This document shows positions 60,383-64,000 of a stretch of DNA of 64,000 bases, one piece after another. Where the stretch lies: assembly GCA_040755215.1 (NCBI GenBank), contig JBFMBG010000001.1:1-64000 (forward strand), written 5' to 3'. Origin of the DNA: JAIMBK01 sp040755215 (GTDB taxonomy: Bacteria; Bacillota; Desulfotomaculia; Desulfotomaculales; Nap2-2B). Position 1 is the first letter of the stretch, and each line of letters starts with the position of its first letter. Position numbers and translations under genes: made by a program. Below the pieces are notes generated by a model. That model had not been told where the DNA came from. It worked only from the letters and a program-made list of their open reading frames with translations, and did no database searches.

Positions 60383-60829
60383 ATGTTGAAGGATTTATTC
60401 GCCTTAGCTGAACGCGAAGGAATCATTATCGCATGGTGGGATTTTAAGCCGCCCCTGGAAGCTGTCTACATGGCGGTGCCCGGCCTGCCCCCGGTAATTG
60501 GCCTGGCGAACTCCCTTGCCACCGCCCCGCTCGCATATTTCCGCTCCGTCCTGGCGGAAGAACTGGGACATTTTTACACCACGGCGGCCAACGCGCTGGC
60601 GGTCACCTTTTTTCACTACCGGGACAGGTTGACGGTAAGCCAGGCGGAATACCGGGCTCGGAAGTGGGCGGCCCTTTACCTCGTCCCCGAACGTAAACTT
60701 TACAGGGCGTTGAGGAAAGGGATCAGGGAGATATGGGAGCTGGCAGAGTGGTTTGGAGTAACGGAGGAAATAATGGCGCTCCGGCTAAACCTCCTAGGCG
60801 GAAAACACCTACAGCGGAAGATTTGCTAA
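60383..60829 (+). CDS. ImmA/IrrE-family metallopeptidase-like protein with EELGH site
   Basis: A 148-residue ImmA/IrrE-type protein, the class that cleaves phage or ICE repressors. The zinc motif reads LAEELGHFY, with Glu where the canonical HExxH has its first His; the second His and the Glu remain. This variant recurs in phage members as I recall, so activity cannot be judged. FRSVLAEELGHFYTTAANAL and EYRARKWAALYLVPE match the family. ATG 60383 with GGCAGGTGA upstream. The usual partner repressor (XRE) is not adjacent. Confidence 0.72.
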   Translation: MLKDLFALAEREGIIIAWWDFKPPLEAVYMAVPGLPPVIGLANSLATAPLAYFRSVLAEELGHFYTTAANALAVTFFHYRDRLTVSQAEYRARKWAALYLVPERKLYRALRKGIREIWELAEWFGVTEEIMALRLNLLGGKHLQRKIC

Positions 60830-60940
60830 AACCACCAGATCGCCCGCAACAGTTCCGCATCTTTCCCCGCGCCCATCTCCCAGACAGGGATCAGGTCTGC
60901 CTCGTGGTCTGCATTTTGGTCTGCATAGGCCCGGAAACCT
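60826..60940 (-). pseudogene. Possible integrase C-terminal remnant beside the right att site
   Basis: A minus-strand frame reads FRAYADQNADHEADLIPVWE and on to a stop at 60826-60828. The AD-Q-NAD motif parallels DADRNADIKKK at the end of the integrase remnant on the left, and such tails occur on phage integrases. No upstream domain survives, so this is suggestive only. Confidence 0.25.
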
Positions 60941-60941
60941 A

Positions 60942-60970
60942 GAAAAATTAAGGGTTCCTTCTGGAACCCT
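60942..60970 (-). terminator. Intrinsic terminator of the tRNA operon
   Basis: Perfect stem AGGGTTCC/GGAACCCT with a 4-nt loop, followed on the minus strand by TTAATTTTTC. It lies inside the island, so the tRNA transcript now ends in island DNA. Confidence 0.8.
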
Positions 60971-61007
60971 ACCCAGCCCTTTTCTTAATTTTTAAAAACC
61001 CGGAAAC

Positions 61008-61062
61008 CCTTGATTCTCAAGGCTTCCCCGGAAAATAAATGGTGGGCGCGGCAAGGATTGAA
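61008..61062. repeat. Island attachment site, right (att repeat overlapping tRNA-Val)
   Basis: The second copy of the 55-bp direct repeat (see 45156-45210). Bases 61040-61062 are the 3' end of tRNA-Val including CCA and part of the T-arm. Integration reconstituted the tRNA, so the gene is intact. Confidence 0.9.
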
Positions 61063-61114
61063 CTTGCGACCTCCTGCTTGTAAGGCAGGCGCTCTCCCAC
61101 TGAGCTACGCGCCC
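61040..61114 (-). tRNA. tRNA-Val (anticodon UAC)
   Basis: A 75-nt cloverleaf with encoded CCA. Acceptor GGGCGCG/CGCGCCC, anticodon loop CTTACAA giving UAC, T-loop TTCAATC. It is the integration target of the island. Confidence 0.96.
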
Positions 61115-61165
61115 AATGCAACAGGAGATTACCTTGCGGGGGAAGGTAATCTCCGGCAAAAAAGC

Positions 61166-61241
61166 TGGTGACCCCACCGGGATTCGAACCCGGGTTACCG
61201 CCGTGAAAGGGCGGTGTCTTAGGCCGCTTGACCATGGGGCC
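61166..61241 (-). tRNA. tRNA-Glu (anticodon UUC)
   Basis: A 76-nt cloverleaf with CCA. Acceptor GGCCCCA/TGGGGTC, anticodon loop CTTTCAC giving UUC, T-loop TTCGAATC. Confidence 0.96.
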
Positions 61242-61294
61242 AATTGAGATGTGGGATGTTTCTCACTTCTAACCTCTCACTTCTTACTTCTCCC

Positions 61295-61369
61295 TGGTGG
61301 GCCCACCAGGATTCGAACCTGGAACCAACGGATTATGAGTCCGCTGCTCTACCGTTGAGCTATAGGCCC
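61295..61369 (-). tRNA. tRNA with anticodon CAU (Met elongator or Ile2)
   Basis: A 75-nt cloverleaf with CCA. Acceptor GGGCCTA/TGGGCCC, anticodon loop CTCATAA giving CAU. The loop is like that of Ile2 tRNAs, in which C34 is modified by TilS, but an elongator Met identity is also possible. Not an initiator, because the first acceptor pair is normal. Confidence 0.9.
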
Positions 61370-61374
61370 AAAAA

Positions 61375-61449
61375 TGGCTCCCCGAGCAGGATTCGAACCT
61401 GCAACCCCCCGGTTAACAGCCGGGTGCTCTACCGTTGAGCTATCGAGGA
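61375..61449 (-). tRNA. tRNA-Asn (anticodon GUU)
   Basis: A 75-nt cloverleaf with CCA. Acceptor TCCTCGA/TCGGGGA, discriminator G73 as in tRNA-Asn, anticodon loop CTGTTAA giving GUU. First gene of the tRNA cluster. Confidence 0.96.
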
Positions 61450-61513
61450 ACACCGCAAAAGATATTATACATAAAAAATCTCCCCAGGTCAATGGTTCTT
61501 AAGCAATAAATTT

Positions 61514-61855
61514 TTAATCCCCGGCGCTTTTCCCTGGCGACGACAGTCCTCTTACGGCCCGCACCGCGTCCCAGATTAAACACGAACCGGCCCAATCCGA
61601 AGAAGACGGAGATGACTGCAGGTACCTCTTCAATAATCCGCCGGTGTACTGTCCTAAAAAATACGCACCGATCAGGACGGGAAAAGAAACCAGGGCCCAC
61701 CCGACGCCGAGCGCAAAGCGAAGCAAAACGACCAGAGGCACGGGCAGGTGAATGGCGGCTACCCAAGGCCGCGAAAACTTGCGGACGTTCGCCCGCCAGT
61801 ATCCAAACGGAATGTTCAGCAAAAACACAATGGCCGCCAGATCGAACATTTTCAT
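61514..61855 (-). CDS. Small membrane protein of unknown function
   Basis: A 113-residue protein from ATG 61855 (AAAGGAGG upstream). Two to three helices: FDLAAIVFLLNIPFGYW, LPVPLVVLLRFALGVGWALV and FPVLIGAYFLGQYTGG. A polar C-terminal tail follows. Family not recognised. It lies downstream of the next, soluble gene on the same strand. Confidence 0.6.
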   Translation of the reverse strand: MKMFDLAAIVFLLNIPFGYWRANVRKFSRPWVAAIHLPVPLVVLLRFALGVGWALVSFPVLIGAYFLGQYTGGLLKRYLQSSPSSSDWAGSCLIWDAVRAVRGLSSPGKSAGD

Positions 61856-61953
61856 TTTCCCCGCCTCCTTTCCCTGCGGGACAAAAATCACCGAAAGCTT
61901 TTTTGGCCTGCTTTTAAGCCCGTTAGAACAACCCGCCCGGGTATGTTTCCCCG

Positions 61954-62610
61954 TTAATCCTCCCCGTCCGCTTCTGCTGACGTTTCGGAAGGACTGCTTT
62001 TTTCCGCCCTTTCCCTAAACCACCGGTGGATCTCGTCCAGGGCCGGCGGCGAGACGTAAAAGACCTGGATGCTCAGCGGGAACTGCACGGAATGTCCCTC
62101 GCTGATCACTAACACACCCGCTTCCCCTTCTGCAAGCGTTTCGTCGATCCGCCGGGCAATATAGGCAAACCTTTCTTGCGTCGCTTCCCGGTAAAATTCG
62201 GAAATCTTTTGAAAAACGTTTGCGCTCATCACCACCCGCAGGCAATTGCCCCAGTCCAGGCTCTGGGCAAATAAATCCATATCTTCCGTCGCCTGCAGTT
62301 CCGCCCCCTGCGCGCACTTTCTCTTGATTAGCGGGAAGCCTTTTTCGTTCAGCCGCTCAATCATCGCCAGGCCCTGCTCGCCGCCCAGGGAAACCGACTC
62401 GTGGTAAACCTTCTTTACTTTGCCTATCTTCCGCTCCAGGCTGTCTAACTGCTCCCCCGCCTGCTTCCAGAATAATTCCGCTTTTTCCAGGTAATCCTGG
62501 GGAGCATCCCTGCCGGCAAAGATCAACGGAACAAGGTAGAGTTTGCGCGTCCCTTTAAATTTTTCCGCCGCCGGTTTCTCCAGCTTGCCAAGAACTTCCG
62601 CCAAAACCAA
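61954..62610 (-). CDS. Conserved-looking hypothetical protein, cytosolic
   Basis: A 218-residue soluble protein, helix-rich (SLERKIGKVKKVYHESVSLG, RLNEKGFPLIKRKCAQGAEL), with VLVISEGHSVQFPLSIQVFY near the end and an acidic Ser/Glu tail. No family motif recognised. Codon use is normal for the region and a GGAGG site precedes the ATG, so it is a real gene. Confidence 0.7.
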   Translation of the reverse strand: MVLAEVLGKLEKPAAEKFKGTRKLYLVPLIFAGRDAPQDYLEKAELFWKQAGEQLDSLERKIGKVKKVYHESVSLGGEQGLAMIERLNEKGFPLIKRKCAQGAELQATEDMDLFAQSLDWGNCLRVVMSANVFQKISEFYREATQERFAYIARRIDETLAEGEAGVLVISEGHSVQFPLSIQVFYVSPPALDEIHRWFRERAEKSSPSETSAEADGED

Positions 62611-62640
62611 CTACCTCCTTATCGCAAAAACAGATCCATC

Positions 62641-62676
62641 GCCAAGACGCAAAGGACGCAAACACGCAAAAATCAA
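62641..62676. repeat. Short CGCAAAG-type dispersed repeat
   Basis: CGCCAAGACGCAAAGGACGC with a trailing AAACACGCAAAAATC, the same motif family as 39063-39092 in inverse orientation. Intergenic. Confidence 0.5.
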
Positions 62677-62688
62677 AAAGCAAAGTTT

Positions 62689-63237
62689 TCACTGGAGCAG
62701 CTCTTCTTTATACAGCGCAAATTCCTTTTCGTAAGGCCTGCTTGCTGCTTGCAAGGCTTTTGCCCATTCTTTGTTGATATCTGCATTGATCATTCGCACG
62801 GCCTCGCCGGAAATTCCCAGACGCCCCAGGATTTTTCTGCCGGCGGCATCGATTTCCTGTTCCTTTTTCCTTAGCACATCCCGGTAACTATCGTACAGCA
62901 GGTACAGCTTTGCCTTTGTTTCGTTGCTTTTTTGGTTGTCGCCGACCAGAGCGATGCCCGCCATAATTTTTTCCATCTTTTCATAATCCCCCAGCTCCAG
63001 CGCATTCACCAGCCTGCGCACCACCGCCTTTGCGACCAGCCCTTTGTCTTCGCCGGGCTGTTTTTCGAGATCATCCTGCAGCTGCTTCAAATCGAAGATG
63101 CCCAAAAATTTGTCCGCGATGGCCGCGCCGGCCAGCCGGCATTTTTCCTCCCGCTGTTTTTGCAGTTCTTCCGGGGGCACCTCCATGGCGCCGGCCCTTT
63201 CCAGGGCTATTTCCCAGGCGCTCTTAATCCTGCTCAC
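62689..63237 (-). CDS. Hypothetical cytosolic helical protein
   Basis: A 182-residue protein from GTG 63237 (GAGGAGG 9 bases upstream); a longer in-frame reading to 63258 lacks a site. It is almost wholly alpha-helical and charged (SRIKSAWEIALERAGAMEVP, ELQKQREEKCRLAGAAIADK). It may form a coiled-coil assembly. Function unknown. Divergent from the metallo-hydrolase gene. Confidence 0.65.
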   Translation of the reverse strand: MSRIKSAWEIALERAGAMEVPPEELQKQREEKCRLAGAAIADKFLGIFDLKQLQDDLEKQPGEDKGLVAKAVVRRLVNALELGDYEKMEKIMAGIALVGDNQKSNETKAKLYLLYDSYRDVLRKKEQEIDAAGRKILGRLGISGEAVRMINADINKEWAKALQAASRPYEKEFALYKEELLQ

Positions 63238-63326
63238 TACCGCTGCCCTCCTCTTCAAAAACCTTGTGGATTCTCAATTTATTTTATAATATAATCTTGG
63301 AAAAAGAAAGGACGCGGGAGGAAAAA

Positions 63327-64000
63327 ATGGCTTACTTCGGGTATTATGAAACGCTTAAGATAACGGAAAATCTTTACGGCTTTTTCTGGCAGGGCCGGGG
63401 GAACAACTGCAACTCTTATCTTTTCGCCGGCGTTTTGGAGGGAGACCGTCCGCACGTCATCATCGACCCCGGCCACATCGTCAACGAGTTCCGGGAACCG
63501 TGCTTCAAGCAACTGACGGCGGCAATGAAGGCGGAGGGTCTTGACCCTGAAGACATCGGCCTTATCCTAAACACCCACGCGCACCCGGACCACTGCGCCG
63601 CCGGCGAAATTTTAACCCAAAACGCCGGCAAAACAAAGCCCCCTTTCATTGCTTTTTCCAGGGAAGAGTATGCCTTTATGCGCACGATTGGGGAAAAATT
63701 TTCCGGCGCGTGGGGCCTGTCCCTGGAAAAAATTGAACCTTTCTTTTTGCTGGGGGAAGGAAATCTAAACCTGGGCAAAATCACGCTGCAGGTGCTGATC
63801 ACTCCCGGCCACTCCCCGGGCAGCGCCTGCTTTTACTGGCCGGAGAGAAAAGTTTTGGTAACGGGCGACGTGGTTTTTTACGGCAGCGTGGGCAGAACCG
63901 ACCTGCCCGGCGGGAGTTTAAGCCAGTTGCAGGAGAGCATTGAAAAACTGGCCGGATTGGACGCCGAATATCTTCTGCCCGGCCACTATACCGGCTACGG
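63327..64000 (+). CDS. Metallo-beta-lactamase-fold hydrolase, 3' end outside window
   Basis: At least 224 residues of an MBL-fold protein. Metal motif NTHAHPDHCAAGE (HxHxDH) near residue 77, second-metal ligands in TPGHSPGSACFY near 160 and TGDVVFYGSVGRTDLPGG near 180. The GRTDLPGG segment is typical of glyoxalase II/persulfide-dioxygenase-like subgroups. ATG 63327 follows GGGAGG. Hydrolase or redox role in the cytosol; substrate unknown. Confidence 0.88.
   Translation, partial: MAYFGYYETLKITENLYGFFWQGRGNNCNSYLFAGVLEGDRPHVIIDPGHIVNEFREPCFKQLTAAMKAEGLDPEDIGLILNTHAHPDHCAAGEILTQNAGKTKPPFIAFSREEYAFMRTIGEKFSGAWGLSLEKIEPFFLLGEGNLNLGKITLQVLITPGHSPGSACFYWPERKVLVTGDVVFYGSVGRTDLPGGSLSQLQESIEKLAGLDAEYLLPGHYTGY

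Noticed and set aside
1..64000. CRISPR array or rRNA operon
   Set aside because: No regularly spaced direct repeats with unique spacers and no rRNA sequence were found.

Overview
The window looks like a chromosome segment of an anaerobic, spore-former-type Gram-positive bacterium of the Desulfotomaculum/Pelotomaculum (Peptococcaceae) kind. The evidence is the tepA-ylzJ and trmK-nif3 gene pairs, the strong GGAGG-type ribosome binding sites with many TTG and GTG starts, sigma-54 control of a CoA-thioester beta-oxidation operon, and 4-hydroxybutyryl-CoA dehydratase-type Fe-S flavoproteins. The species was not identified. One 100-base run of N (6353-6452) is an assembly gap.

Layout. 1-6.1 kb: aroA (partial), a glycogen debranching enzyme and a GT4 glycosyltransferase on the minus strand, then tepA-ylzJ on plus. 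6.2-13.4 kb: a minus-strand cluster with two 4-hydroxybutyryl-CoA dehydratase-like proteins, two ferredoxin-type proteins, a DUF362 Fe-S protein, a nitroreductase and a small hydrolase-like protein. 13.4-20.9 kb: a remnant chemoreceptor gene, then a complete branched-chain-type ABC importer (livKHMGF) with an acyl-CoA ligase inside it. 21.2-30.3 kb: an esterase pseudogene; an enoyl-CoA hydratase, thiolase, acyl-CoA dehydrogenase and 3-hydroxyacyl-CoA dehydrogenase operon; a PrpR-like sigma-54 activator; and a second acyl-CoA ligase. Two sigma-54 promoters and four copies of the palindrome TTTCA-N3-TGAAA tie the last group together. Together these genes could import an organic acid, activate it to a CoA thioester, convert a 4-hydroxybutyryl-type intermediate to crotonyl-CoA and oxidise it to acetyl-CoA. 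31-34.6 kb: trxA with a consensus promoter, a possible 6S-like RNA, nif3, trmK and a soluble chemoreceptor. 34.9-45.1 kb: a plus-strand alpha-glucan/trehalose cluster (malQ, treZ, a GH57 protein, treY).

45.16-61.06 kb is a genomic island of about 15.9 kb. It is bounded by 55-bp direct repeats, one of which is the 3' end of an intact tRNA-Val. It carries a wrecked tyrosine integrase, an IS1380-like transposase remnant, a copper-export operon, and a five-gene plus-strand operon. That operon encodes a fusion of a cNMP-like domain, a degenerate AAA+ domain and a membrane polyferredoxin, followed by a PP2C phosphatase, an RsbW-like kinase, an RsbV-like STAS protein and an alpha/beta hydrolase. This redox-coupled partner-switching module is the most novel-looking system here. 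The rest of the island holds HicAB, a decayed HigBA pair, an ATPase, phage polymerase and structural-gene remnants, and an ImmA-like gene. 61.04-64 kb: four tRNA genes (Val, Glu, Met or Ile2, Asn), three poorly characterised proteins and a partial metallo-beta-lactamase-fold hydrolase.

A roughly 255-bp structured repeat occurs at 9669-9922 and 19235-19492, with a 54-bp deletion derivative at 41629-41682. Its core is conserved, but its terminal inverted arms differ between copies while still pairing.
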